Shown one piece after another: positions 10,549-21,653 of a stretch of DNA of 64,000 nt (its first letter is position 1; each line of letters starts with the position of its first letter). Below the pieces are notes generated by a model that did no database searches, had not been told where the DNA came from, and saw only the letters and a program-made list of their open reading frames with translations. Made by a program: the position numbers and the translations under genes. Origin of the DNA: Taudactylus pleione. Lineage: Eukaryota > Chordata > Amphibia > Anura > Myobatrachidae. The stretch is taken from the NCBI GenBank assembly GCA_031769625.1, contig JAUIMM010000040.1, forward strand, positions 12,654,501-12,718,500. Reading direction: 5' to 3'.

Positions 10549-10705
10549 TCCATAGGGGGTCCACAGGGTTGACCTTGGGGTATAGCTGGATCTGGATCCA
10601 CGGGCACGACGCAGTTAAAGCTTTAGCTGCTCCCAGGATGCTCTTGGGTCCATCCTCTATACCCCGCCCCTGAGCCACAGGCACCTCAGTTTGAGTTGGT
10701 GCCCC
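10549..10705 (+). repeat. DIRS copy B left inverted terminal repeat, 5'-truncated
   Basis: The segment from gtccatagg through ctataccccgcccctgagcc to gcacctcagtttgagttggt is the reverse complement of 16155-16310. About ten bases of the expected outer end are absent. Confidence 0.87.
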
Positions 10706-11663
10706 CAAAGCTTTTTAATAAAAAAAAAAAAGCCTGTTTTTGATTTTTAACAGGGGCTCTTCAGTGTGGCAGCGAAGGGCTGTCTGTACAGACGCCCACG
10801 CTGCCGTTCTTCCCCGCTGGCGCAGCGACGCCATAATCGCACTGGGGATCGTGGCGGGAGGCCAGAGTCCGTACAAGCCGGACTCTGGGGAACTCCCTGG
10901 ATAGCTGCCGGAGTCACCGGGGAGAAGGTAAGCTACGAGTCACCGATTAGCGGCGGCTCGCGGGTCTTACTCTAAATGCAGTCCTTTGCCCCCGGTTCTA
11001 GGGGACAGACCGGGGGCTGCTAGCGGTGGTGGCAGGCTCCTCCTAAGGCCACTAGACCACCAGGGTTATTTAACGGCAAGCGGGGTGCCGTCAACCTGGG
11101 GGTTAATAGCTAGACAGGAGGAAGCCTTCCCTGTTTAGCGGCTCCTCAGCTCAGTGCGCCTTTCAGCACGTAGGCTGGCGTCGCTGAGCTGCATTTACTC
11201 AGCCACTCCTCTGAGGTCTCTGGGGGCCATTTTCTCTAGGAAGCGCAGATCTCTCAGGGAGCACACGGACCGGTCCCCCTGTGTACCTCTCCTCCGATCA
11301 AGGACAGTGTACACAACGCTATAGCCCTCCCAGACACTGAATCTGGGAGGTTGATTGTAGTGGAAAGGTGCAGTGAGTATCTTCTCTGCATGGTATGTGA
11401 CTTTTGCTAGTGCTGCCTGTCTGTGCTTATTTCAACTTACTGTCAGCTTATACTTATCCCTTTCCTTCTCCTACGGCCCGCAGGTATGTGGGGCAGGGGC
11501 GTTTCTACAGACCTCACCTATATAAATCACGTATTTGTGAGGTCCGTCACATACAGTTGTGTGCTACACAGTACCATATTGTGGGCTGTTGTTCAGCACA
11601 CTAGTGAGTGCGCTTGATTCTGCTCTGTTGCCAGATATATTTATTTATATAATATATTTTGTC
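10706..11663 (+). other. DIRS copy B 5' leader
   Basis: A GC-rich leader lies between the terminal repeat and the gag-like start, corresponding to 2121-3012 of copy A (both contain a ctggtatgtgactg/gctagtgctgcctg-type stretch). Short plus-strand frames here have no family signature. Confidence 0.6.
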
Positions 11664-13025
11664 ATGTCGGACGAGGAGATTGAGCACTCCGTGGCTCTGG
11701 TGTTGCTCTCCTGCGGACGCTGTTCTGCAGGAGTGGATAGGGAGGATTTGTCACAGGATGGCCTCTGTAGACGGTGCCAGGTGGTTCCTGGCCCATAAAA
11801 ACCTATGACGCAGGAACTACCATGGGCGATGTTTTCTTAGGTGCTGGTGTCTATTGCGGACAGTCTGTCGGGCCCGACTGCTGTCCCTAATAGGGCGTTG
11901 CCCCAGCCGGCCGTCTCCCATTCCCCGGGTGTCCCGCAATTATTGCAGAGCCCCTCCGGGTCGCAGTCTGTTAGTCCTTATGCGGGGTTACCTATGTATA
12001 TACAGGCTTCCCCTGTGACGCATTTATCGGACTCCGAGGGGTCCTCAGATGATGGGGAGGTTCATGATGACACTGACTCAGACACATCGGTCCAGGAGGT
12101 GGATACCAAGTCGTCCATTAATGTGTGAGCACTGGTTAGGGTGGTGTGAGCCATTCTCCTAATAGAGGATGAGGCACCAGCTCCTAAGTTGAAGTATCCT
12201 AGTTTAAAAAAACTAAGGTGGCTTCTGCGGTGTTTCCCCTGTCTGATCAGTTGACGGATCATATGGCGGTGGCTTGGCAGGCGCCCAGTAAGAGATTCCT
12301 ACCACAGAAGCGGTTGGCTTCTAATTACCCTTTTCCTGAGGCACATTGTAAAAAATGGGAGACTCCACCGGCGGTGGATTCCCATGTCACCCGTTTAATA
12401 AGGAGCGCTACTTTGCCATTAACGTCTATATCCTCGCTGAAGGATCCCACGGACAGAAAAGTTGAGACTTGCTTAAAGTCGATTTACTCCCTCTCAGGGG
12501 CAGTGGCCCGACCGTCCATGGCTCTCTCCTGGGTGGCCAAGGCCATTGAGGGTTGGGCCAACGCATTAGAGGATACCTTTCTGGGCGATGCTCCGGATGT
12601 CCAGAGGGCGTTGTTAGGACAGATGAGAGACGCTGCTTCCTACATTGGAGAAGCCTCTTTGGATGCTAGTCTGCTGACCTCGAGTATCAGCTGCAGCAGT
12701 GTCTGCCCGCCGATCCTTATGGCTGAGGTCCTGGAGAGTGGACTCCAATTCAAAGAAAGGCCTGGAGCCCTTACCTTTCAATGGAGAATTGCTATTTGGT
12801 CCGGACTTGGAGAAAATAGTGGATACCCTGGCTAAATCCAAGTCCGCTTTCCTCCCTTCAGCAGCAACGCCTGCCAAGGTCCGGAGCTCTGCCTTTCAGG
12901 TTCAGGGTAAGGCAAAAGGTCAGTCCTTCCCGAGGCAGTCGGCGGCTAAGACCACCTCTAAACCCAAGAAGCAAGCCTGGAGTGCTCGGTGCCCTTCCAA
13001 GCAGGAGGATAAACCTGCTGCCTGA
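11664..13025 (+). pseudogene. DIRS copy B gag-like ORF, broken
   Basis: It begins MSDEEIEHS with CGRC and CRRC pairs, as in copy A. Blocks shared with copy A include VFPLSDQLTDH, SSLKDPTDRKVE, LKSIYSLSGA and the C-terminal lysine-rich KPKK...DKPAA ending at the TGA near 13023-13025. In-frame stops occur soon after the zinc-like pairs (about 11797) and near 12126 and 12148, and there is a frame change near 12690. No element is inserted in it. Confidence 0.72.
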
Positions 13026-13039
13026 TGGGACGGGCCTCC

Positions 13040-15895
13040 CTCTGGTGGACCTCAGAGTGGGAGGCCGACTTCTCCAATTTGCCCAGTGTTGACACAATAC
13101 CATCACGGATGCCTGGGTTCGAGAAGTAGTCTCTCGGGTACGCCCTGTCTTTTCGGGTCAGGCCGCCACATCAGTTTTTTTGCACGAGTCCTTCTTTCGA
13201 CAAGACCAAAGCTTCCCAGATTCAGGTGGCTATACAATCCTTGCTACAAGCAGGGGTCATTGTTCCTGTTCCGCAGTCTCAACGCAGGACGGGGTACTAT
13301 TCTACTCTGTTTCTGGTACAGAAGCCCAATGGTTCTCATTGCCCTATCCTGAATTTGAAGTCTCTGAACAAATACCTCAGAGTTCCCAAGTTCAGGATGG
13401 AAATGTTACGTTCCATCATTCTGGCGATGGAACCCGGGGATTACATGGTCTCCCTGGATATCCAGGACGCCTATCTCCACGTGCCCATAGCATCGGCACA
13501 ACAGCGGTATATGAGGTTTGCTATTCTGCAACATCACTACCAGTTTCGGGCGTTGCCTTTTGGCCTTTCCACGGCTCCGAGGGTGTTCACCAAGGTGATG
13601 GCAGTTATGACCGCCCTCCTTCGGGGCCAGGGTGTACGGCTGCTGCCGTATCTGGACGATCTTTTTCTGCTGGCGAGCTCCCCGGAGGTACTTCTTTGAC
13701 ATCTCCACCTGACCATTGCTTGTCTTCAGGCACACGGGTGGTTGATAAATTGGAAGAAGTCATCTCTGATCCCATCACAACGGATGGTTCATTTGGGAGC
13801 CCTTCTGGATTCTTGTCAGCAAAGGATTTTCCTGACTCCAGAAAAGGTGTCCTCCCTACAACTGCGGATACACAGTTGCCTGAGCAGTGCCAGGGTGTCG
13901 GTACACTCGGCCATGAGAGTCCTAGGGTCCATGTTGTCGGCATTCGACATGGTGGAATTTGCCCAGTTCCATTCCAGGCCCCTACAGGGGCAGATTTTAT
14001 CGGAATGGAACGGGTTACCTGACCCGATCCCAGACTCGGGTCTTGTCCTCGGAAGTGCGCCAGTCTCTAGCTTAGTGGCTTCAGCCAGCTCATCTCATCG
14101 AGGGTCGCCCCTTTTGGATCCCGGACTGGATTCTGCTCACAACAGATGCCAGTCTCCGGGGTTGGGGGGCAGTGACTGGCTCGTTATCTCTTCAGGGCCG
14201 TTGGTCTGCGGAGGAAGCAGTTCTTCCCATAAACGTGCTGGAACTGCAGGCCATGTACAGGGCTCTGCTGTCGTCAGGCACCGCTCTTCACGGAAGGGCA
14301 GTTCAGGTGCAATCCGACAATGCCACCACAGTGGCGTACATCAATCACCAGGGAGGAACTCTCAGTCGAGCTGTGATGTCGGAGGTGTCTCGGATCCTGG
14401 CTTGGGCGGAGTGCCACCTTCCAGCAATCTCGGCAGTCTTCATCCTGGGAGTCCTCAATTGGGAGGCAGACTTCCTCAGCCGTCACGACGTGCATCCTGG
14501 GGAATGGTCGCTTCACCCAGAGGTGTTTCAACTTCTCGTAGACAAATGGGGACTGCCGGAGTTGGACCTGATGGCCTCCCGTCACAATTACAAGTTACCC
14601 ATGTACGGCTCAAGGACAAGGGACGCAGGCGCAAGCCTGGTGGGCGTGCTGTCGGTGAAATGGACATTTCACCTAGCGTACCTGTTCCCTCCAATCTCCC
14701 TGCTACCTCGGGTACTAAGAAAAATCAAACAGGACGGGGGCACATTTCTGCTGGCGGCTCCAGTGTGGCCCAGACATCCTTGGTACTCCGATCTCAGGAG
14801 CTTGTCCGTAGATGCCCCGTTCCTTCTGCCTCAGCGCCAGGACCTGCTGTCTCAGGGGCCTTGCCTTTACCCAGATCTGGGTTGGCTGTCTTTGACAGCC
14901 GTCTTAAGGTCCCGGGGCTTTTCAAGCTCTGTCATCAGTACCATGCTGAGGGCGCGTAAACCTGCCTCTGCACGGATTTACCACAGAGTGTGGCACACTT
15001 ACTTTCAGTGGTGTGAGTCCAGAAACTTTGATCCTCAGGTGTTCAGGGTTTCTAGGATTATGGCATTTCTGCAGTCAGGTCTTGACCTGGGCTTACATCT
15101 TGCTTCCCTGATGGTTCATGTATCGGCTCTGTGTGGTTCCGACGTAGAATCGCTACACTGCCTGATGATCACACCTTTTTTCAGGGTGTTCTTAGAATCC
15201 AGCCTCCCTTTGTGGCTCCGTGGGACTTGGCGGTGGTTCTTTCGGTCCTGCAGAGACCTCCTTTTTAACCTCTTGAGTCGGTTGACCTCAAGTGTTTAAC
15301 ACTTAAGACTGTGTTTCTCCTGGCAATTGCTTTGGCCAGGAGGGTATCCGAGTTGGGGGCACTTTCCTGTAGTCCTTCCTTCTTAATTTTTCACCAGGAC
15401 AGAGCAGTGCTTCACACTCGTCCTGAGTTTTTGCCTAAAGTTGTCTCTAAGTTCCACATCAATCAGGAATTGGTGGTGCCAGCTTTTCAGTCCCCCGATC
15501 TTACAGCTGGCGAGGCTTCGTTGGACGTTGTCTGTGCTCTCAGAATTTATGTTGATCAGACTGCTTCTGTTAGGAGGTCCGATTCTTTGTTTGTCCTCTT
15601 TGGTTTTCATAAGAGGGGTTGGCCTGCCAACAAACAAACCTTAGCCCGTTGGCTTTGTTCTGTTATTAGGGAGGCTTATGTACAGGAAGGTTTACCTGTT
15701 CCAGCCTCTGTTAAGGCTCATTCCACTCGGTCTGTGGGTCCTTTTTCTTGGGCTGCTAGACGTGGTGCCTCCGCTGTTCAATGTGCTTCCATTCAGACGT
15801 TTTTGAGGTTTTATGCGTTTGATACCTTTGCCTCTCAGGATGCATCCTTTGGACGCAGGATTCTCCTTTCTGCACAGGAGCGTCCCCGCCCTTAG
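13040..15895 (+). pseudogene. DIRS copy B RT, RNase H and tyrosine recombinase, broken
   Basis: The RT has LVQKPNGSHCPILNL and the catalytic YLDD, and is interrupted by a TGA at 13697-13699. A frame change near 14030 and a TAG at 14073-14075 lie before RNase H, whose catalytic TTDAS is intact (Asp codon 14145-14147). The conserved connecting segment (LDLMASRHN, YLFPPISLL) is in one frame here, unlike copy A. The recombinase starts with RGFSSSV and RKPASARIYHRVWH, is shifted near 15127 by a four-base loss, stopped by TAA at 15266-15268, then resumes with ARRVSEL, HSTRSVG and RFYAFD. Six codons present in copy A just before the catalytic Tyr are missing. Confidence 0.87.
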
Positions 15896-15912
15896 TTGAA
15901 CTGCTTTGGGAC

Positions 15913-16020
15913 ATCCCCAAGGTCAACCCTGTGGACCCTGAAGTAGAAAACAAGAGATATGGTAAGAACTTACCTTTGTTATCTCTGTTTCTACGAAGTC
16001 CATAGGGTCTACAGGGCACC
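15913..16020 (+). repeat. DIRS copy B internal complementary region
   Basis: It contains the complements of both element ends back to back: ggaccctgaagtagaaaa, then ggtaagaacttacc and ttctacgaagtccataggg. It shows what the missing left end of this copy should look like. Confidence 0.87.
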
Positions 16021-16260
16021 CGCCCTGACGCACCTGGCTTCAAAAGAGCAGTGTTGCTGGTCACCGGTTTTCCGTCTCCCTTTTCTGTGAGTATGGTTTT
16101 CTTGTGTGTTCCAGTCTTCCTTCTCTCTGTTTAGTCTCCTCCTCCGGCCTGGGCTGCTTACCAACTGAGATGCCTGTGGCTCGGGGGCGGGGTATAGAGG
16201 AGGATGGACCCAAGAGCATCCTGGGAGCAGCTAAAGCTTTATCTGCGTGGATCCAGATCC

Positions 16261-16464
16261 AGCTATACCCCAAGGTCAACCCTGTGGACCCTATGGACTT
16301 CGTAGAAACAGAGATAACAAAGGTAAGTTTTTACCATATCTCTTTTTTATTTATTTATACCTAGCTATACCCCAAGGTCAACCCTGTGGACCCTATGGAC
16401 TTCGTAGAAACAGAGATAACAAAGGTAAGTTCTTACCATATCTCTTTTTTATTTATTTATATAT
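16261..16464 (+). repeat. Tandem duplication of the DIRS copy B right end
   Basis: Two adjacent units of 102 bp (16261-16362 and 16363-16464) each run from agctataccccaaggtc through ttcgtagaaacagagataac to a (ttta)n tail. They differ at only a few bases; the first unit has ttttacc where the second has the palindromic tcttacc. No such duplication exists in copy A. Confidence 0.93.
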
Positions 16465-16483
16465 ATATAATAATCTCCATCCA

Positions 16484-16676
16484 TCCCTCATAGATGCGGC
16501 ACTCCATGCGATTAAACACACTACAGACGTGGCTGTAATATCAACGTTTCAATACCTATAATACTGGCATTTTCAGCAGGACATTATACAATGCCAATAT
16601 TATAGGCATTGAAACGTTGATATTACAGCCACGTCTTCTGTGTGTTTATTTGCACGGAGTGCTGCATCTATGAGGG
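16484..16676. mobile_element. Foldback MITE with about 90-bp arms
   Basis: The arms 16484-16576 and 16585-16676 are near-perfect reverse complements; landmarks are ctcatagatgcggcactcc and cgtggctgtaatatcaacg. The loop is short and there is no coding capacity. It sits immediately right of DIRS copy B. Confidence 0.85.
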
Positions 16677-16747
16677 ATATGTGAGCTTGAACGTGTGCAG
16701 GCAACCAGCCAAGTAACCTTCATTTAAGGAGTGCCGGACTAATTTGA

Positions 16748-16815
16748 ATATATATATATATATGTGTATGTATATATATATATATATATGTGTATGTATA
16801 TATATATTTATATTC
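16748..16815. repeat. (TA)n/(TG)n microsatellite
   Basis: Two TA runs are interrupted by gtgtatg, the whole being nearly palindromic and flanked by inverted aatttgaata/tattcaaat. Confidence 0.85.
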
Positions 16816-16844
16816 AAATGTCCATACTGACTCATCAACGTGCA

Positions 16845-17380
16845 GCCCAAGCCCCTAGACCTAGAAACATGAAAATCGGGGAGAATATTTCTTCCATGAC
16901 GTAGGTGCCCACTAAGCAGGGATTTTTTTAAATTCGACTCCTAAGGGGGTGAAAAGGACTAAAATGTTTCCTCCCCCTGTGCAATGTCCTGACTGACTGT
17001 CTCATCGTGGCTGTAGCACAGTTCAGTATTCAAATACAAACTTATCCCAGGTGCTGCCAAACATCACTGGCAGTTGGTGTGGCTCCCTTATTTGAACAGT
17101 GAGGGAAGGGAATGTGTTACTACAGAGGTGAGAGTGGAAAATGTGTTACTACACAGGTGACGGAGGGGGAATATCAAATGTGTTACAATGGGTGAAGGAA
17201 GGGAATGTATTACAACATGCCAGCGAGTGGAATGTGTTTGTACACAGGTGAGGAAGGGTAATGTCTTACTTTAGCAGTGATGGATTACTATAGAGGTGAA
17301 GGATTGATGTGTTATTGGAATAGTGAGATGGAAACAGTAAATATCTAAGGTCTACCCTAGTGAAACTGGGTACATCAGCT
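16845..17380. repeat. Minisatellite-bearing repeat, copy B
   Basis: This is the most complete of three copies (others 1500-1876 and 490-735). It has a unique-looking 5' part (cctagacctagaaac, attcgactcctaagg, catcactggcagttggtgtg) and then at least six imperfect minisatellite units around aatgtgttactacacaggtg, ending gggtacatcagctag. Confidence 0.7.
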
Positions 17381-17391
17381 AGTCTCCAAAC

Positions 17392-17556
17392 AGTGCATGT
17401 TTTCCAGGTCTCCTCACAGAATCACAAGTGAAATAATTAGTTCGACCAGTGGAACTTTTGAAATGGGTCAGCGAGTAATGAATACACCTGTGCACCTGCC
17501 AGGTGACCTGGATAATGTGAACTGTGTGGGGTCCTGAGCACCGAGTTTGGGGACCT
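17392..17556. mobile_element. hAT-like palindromic MITE, partial copy
   Basis: It matches 5-201 in inverted orientation: gtgcacctgccaggtgacc, ctgtgtggggtcctgag and the end accgagtttggggacc. The left end lacks the CAGTGG terminus. Confidence 0.65.
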
Positions 17557-18183
17557 TTGATCTTGTGTGTGTGTACATAATTGAAGCTCACCACAAAATA
17601 GCAGGAAAATATAGGAACATTTCACCACAGTGACCCTGTATAATGTAGCTCTAAAATCAATTGTGAGGTTGAAATAAATATGCAACATAATATTTTATAT
17701 TCTATATTTAGCTTCTGAGTCTGGTACTGTCTGAGATTAAGTGGTAGCAGCAGACATACCTCCCAAGAATACATGATATCTTGTTAACTTGGATTGTTTC
17801 CAGGGTACAAAAGGATCAGCAAGAAATGTTTGTAAATCCAGCATGGTGCTGCTTCATTTGGCAAAGATATAGACATAGTTTATAAGGAATACATTCGACT
17901 ATAAAATACAATCTATACAGTTGGAATAGATGATCTTGTTTAAATACTTTACAAAAGTAATGTGGAATGAAAGTATAACTTTTTTTTCACAGGTTAGCTG
18001 TTTGTTTAAGAGCTTCTCAAATTGGCACTATATTCCATGGTGTTACAGTATATACAATTCTAATAACAAATGCAAATGCTGTGACAGACATGTGGATGTA
18101 GCAATAATTACATTGAAAACTGGCACATCAGGATTTTGAGAGTTACTATTTTGCAATGTGATACTATAACATAACTGTCCAAG
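17557..18183. other. No gene recognised
   Basis: AT-rich sequence without long open frames, repeat structure or conserved motif that I can identify. Confidence 0.4.
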
Positions 18184-18303
18184 GGGTATATTTACTAAAG
18201 TGCAGGTTTTTAGAAGTGGAGATGTTCCCCGTAGCAACCAATCAGATTCTAGCTATTATCTTCTAGAAGGTGCTAGTTACATGTTAACTAGCACCTTCTA
18301 GAA
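18184..18303. mobile_element. Truncated foldback MITE (GTAGCAACCAATCAGA family)
   Basis: It starts ggggtatatttactaaagtg and contains gaagtggagatgtt and agcaaccaatcagattc. A 40-bp hairpin around ctagaaggtgctagtt follows, where the second long arm should begin. A two-armed copy of this family lies at 55060-55226. Confidence 0.7.
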
Positions 18304-18488
18304 CAGTGGTTCTCAAACTCGGTCCTCAGGACCCCACACAGGTCATATTTTCCAGGTCACCCAACAGCTGCACAGGTGTACTTATTACTCACTGACACAT
18401 TTGAAAAGATCTACTGGTGCAGCTAATTATTTCACTTTTGAAAATGTGAACTGTGTGGGGTCCTGAGGACAGAGTTTGAGAACCACTG
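18304..18488. mobile_element. hAT-like palindromic MITE, copy 2
   Basis: Complete ends CAGTGGTTCTCAAACTCGG and GAGTTTGAGAACCACTG. The 8 bases on either side (ttctagaa, ctatatac) do not match, so the target duplication is lost or one flank was rearranged. Confidence 0.8.
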
Positions 18489-18885
18489 CTATATACTATT
18501 CAAATGCACACCTCAGCACTTTTATTTATTTATTTTTGCTACAACGGGATAGTTACAGGCCTGTTTGGAAAAGAGATAAGTAATAAACACCTCTTAAAAA
18601 GCCAAGCAATGAGTGAACATTCTAGTCCCCCTAACCGCCCCAACAATTAATGTTTTGTTAGTGGGTCATCAATTTCAATTGTATGCCCACTTCTATTTTA
18701 TAAGCAGACTTCAGTGGTTATTATGAAAAATTATTGGAGTGGTATTGTTGACAAACTGACAAAGAACATAGCATTTAAAAGTGGCAATAATTCCCTCCCC
18801 ACAAACACACACATGTTAAAGGGCCTTTTCATCAACGGGGCGGATGGACCCCAATGATTAAGTATCCAACTAGAGGTGGGGGACA
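18489..18885. other. No gene recognised
   Basis: AT-rich intergenic sequence; no repeat or coding signature seen. Confidence 0.4.
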
Positions 18886-18888
18886 AGG

Positions 18889-19423
18889 CCGGATTAAGGG
18901 CCTGGAGCTGAAAATGATCAATGGTGGCCTATTGTGAGAAGTGGAGGTGTGACCATCTATTTTGCCTTCGGGAGCTTGGTATGAACGTAAGCGAGTACTG
19001 GTTACATGAGACATTTATATGCTGGAGTCTCTCCAGGTCTGCATAGTACAGTGCAACTTACTGTACCTGTTCCCTCACGTGCTAGGCAGCTCTGCGGTTC
19101 CACGTACAGTGCTGATTTTTTTCATAATTTCAGTGCCCAGCTGCTGCCAGCCAACTCAGTTGCCAATGGTTGGGGTGAATGAACGGGGGTGGAGGAGCTC
19201 CAGATGCCCATGATGGGTGGGGCTTATGCAGGGCAAGGAGCGGTGGCAAGAGGTGGTCAGGTATGAATGGATGATGCTTCCAGTGACCAGAAGGTGAATG
19301 GTCAGGGCTTCGGAATGCTGTTTTTTTCCTGTCAACACACTCTGCAGGACAGATCCTGTGAGCCTATTTTCATGGGAGAGCCGGGAGCTGCAGCTCCACC
19401 CACCCCATTGTTAATCCGGCCCT
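18889..19423. mobile_element. Foldback element with GGCCGGATTAA ends
   Basis: The left end ggccggattaagggcctg is answered by ttaatccggccctg on the right. The inner sequence ggagctgaaaatgat recurs near 33975. It carries no transposase; open frames on both strands are unrelated to known proteins. Confidence 0.6.
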
Positions 19424-20403
19424 GGCGGGGATACTTATCACTGGAGCAATTCAGCATTGCTCCGGTGCAAGGACAGCTGCTCCGAAAACCAGCTGTCCCC
19501 ACGTCAGTCAAAATTGCTACTTCAGTAGCAGTGTTACTTAGCAAGATCCATTGCCGACTTCCGCGCAAAGCAAATACAACAAAAACCAGTAGGCGCTGGC
19601 TGTTCCTATATATCCATAAAAGCACTGATGGCCTGGCTTCAGCAGCTGTTCTAATATAAGACTCTGCAGACTTAGCATAAAACAATAGATATAAAGAAAA
19701 AAGAACTGCACTCTCAGTCAATCAGTGCTTATAATAATTATACCAAATAAAATAGTAAAGAGTGTTGTTTATTAAAATTTATATTCAATACAATATTGCA
19801 TGGGTCCCAGCAAATAAAATAAAATAGTGCACATATAAGACACAAAAAATATTGACCATAATATTAAGGAAATTTTCAAGTAATTGAAACAATTTGTTCC
19901 CTTTTTCCGTCCATTTAAACTAATGTCCAGAGTGTTGCAAAGGTAAAGGGGCAGAGAGGCACTGTTCGTATCCAGCATAAAGTGTACTGTGGACAGCAAG
20001 TGTATACTGATAATATCTTTAGATATAGTGTGTAGTTTCTAACCCTCAAGCTGCACAATGATTCCGGTATACTCTCCGATTGACTGTATAGTGTTTGGAG
20101 TTAGTCCGAATGGCAGTATCCAATATTAAACCTTACTCGTCAGCTGCGACTATCGATTGGAGCAGGGATCCAGCAGCCTTACCTATCACCGGCGGCTGGA
20201 ACTGTGGACCTAACGTCCTATCTCCCCTCTATTGACCGACACAAGAAACAGCTTATCCAACAGCGGCCACACGCTATATGGGAGAGATGGCGGTCTCACC
20301 ACGTCGAAGTGCGGTGCTAGTACTGGAAGCTGATGAGCAAGGTTCAATATCGGAGAGCATACCGCAATCATTGTGCATCTTGAGGGTGAGAAACTACACA
20401 CTA
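19424..20403. other. Unclassified interspersed sequence
   Basis: A mixture of AT-rich sequence and a moderately GC-rich block (20140-20300) in the style of frog retroelement terminal regions. I found neither terminal repeats nor a coding domain, so no class is assigned. Confidence 0.35.
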
Positions 20404-20726
20404 TGGGGCATATTCAATTGGGTGCGAGTAAAGCAAAAACCCGCACCTGTGAGGTTTTTCCTGCAGGTGTAGGTTTTTTTTTCTATTTTGCATGCCGGGG
20501 TGTTTTAATACTCGCACCTTCAGAGCAAGTGTGATTTTTTTTCTAAAATCTCTAATTTTAGGAAAAATCAGTGGGACTTGCTCTGGGACCCCAGCTTCAC
20601 CCCTCCTAATGACTAATTAAGCTTTTGGAAGTATCCAATTAGCTTAATTAGTCAGTAATTACTCACCTTCCAAAATGCTGTCTTCTGCATCCAGCGTCGG
20701 GACCTGTACTCCAGCAGCAGCAGCAG

Positions 20727-20769
<43 letters not shown>

Positions 20770-21163
20770 TGTGTGCGACCCCCGGTGTATGTATGTCCCT
20801 TCCAGTGTCAGTGTGGCCCCACCTTTTTTTTTTTTCACCCCCAAATTCAAAGTGATTTTTTTGGGTGTTCGTAAGTGTTTTTTTTTTTCTTTTTAAAAAG
20901 GGATGCAGATTACCTTTGGGGGACTGTCTGAAGGCTGCACAGGGGTTCCCGCAACATTGCACCCCAAAACCCCAATTCTGCACTTTTTTCCGCCTCCCAT
21001 TCATAGGCGAAACTTTTCCGCCTATTACATTGCATTGACTTTCCGCCTAGGCAAAGTCCCTCAAATTGAATACGGGGATACTTTTCCGCCTGGCGAAATG
21101 ACGTCATCGGCGAAACTTTTCCGTGGATTCCGGCTTTTCGCCTCAAATTGAATATGGGCCTAT
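20404..21163. mobile_element. Foldback element (GGGCATATTCAATTG family)
   Basis: The ends ggggcatattcaattg and caaattgaatatgggcc are inverted. The interior carries (CAG)n and (GT)n tracts at 20718-20768 and the block cttttccgcctggcgaaa. Relatives lie at 30690-31003 and 58793-59839. Confidence 0.72.
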
Positions 21164-21455
21164 GTTGGGAATGGGGAAAAATAGGAGGAGAAGGAAGAAT
21201 GGGGAAAATAGGGGAAGATGAAAGGAATGGGGAAAAATGGAGGGAGATGGGACTAATGTGGAAAAATAAGGGTAGATGGGAAAAATAGGGGAAGACAAAA
21301 GGAATGGGGGGAAAATAAATGGAGATGGAGAAATTGAGGGAACAATAGGGGGATGGGGTAAAATGGGAGACAAAAGGAATTGGTGTAAAATAGTGGGAGA
21401 TTAGATGAATTTTGGGAAAATAGTAGAAGATATGAGGAATTTGAGAAATATAATG
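21164..21455. repeat. Polypurine minisatellite
   Basis: About 290 bp made almost only of A and G, from imperfect units around ggggaaaaatagggg. The minus-strand serine/proline/phenylalanine-rich frames across it are artefacts of the repeat. Confidence 0.85.
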
Positions 21456-21653
21456 GGAATTCCACCCAGTGTTGACTGGGTTGAGGCTAGTTTAACAATA
21501 TAGTAAGGGTATCCCATGCTGCGGGGCTCCTTGCTATAGCCTGTCATAGCCTAGTGGTAGTTACTGTTTTTGCCATAAACATTGTTGCACTATTTTAATG
21601 GCAACAAGCTTTGGCTATAGCATTGGTGGTGGTCTTTCTTTTTTGGTAAGTGA

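Larger units (their letters stand above)
10549..16464 (+). mobile_element. DIRS1-like retrotransposon, copy B
   Basis: It has the same layout as copy A: left inverted repeat 10549-10705, gag-like region, RT/RNase H, tyrosine recombinase, internal complementary region about 15913-16020, and right inverted repeat from about 16165. The first bases of the left end are missing: it begins at gtccatagg rather than with the expected ttctac, and it is fused to a truncated Tc1-like element. The right end is present twice in tandem. The protein sequences are similar to copy A but clearly a different insertion, with its own terminal sequences (ggtcaaccctgtgg instead of ggtatcctgtgg). Several stops and frameshifts make it inactive. 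Confidence 0.92.

Noticed and set aside
19332..19721. 129-residue minus-strand frame
   Set aside because: Spans the end of a foldback element and unassigned sequence with no recognisable domain.
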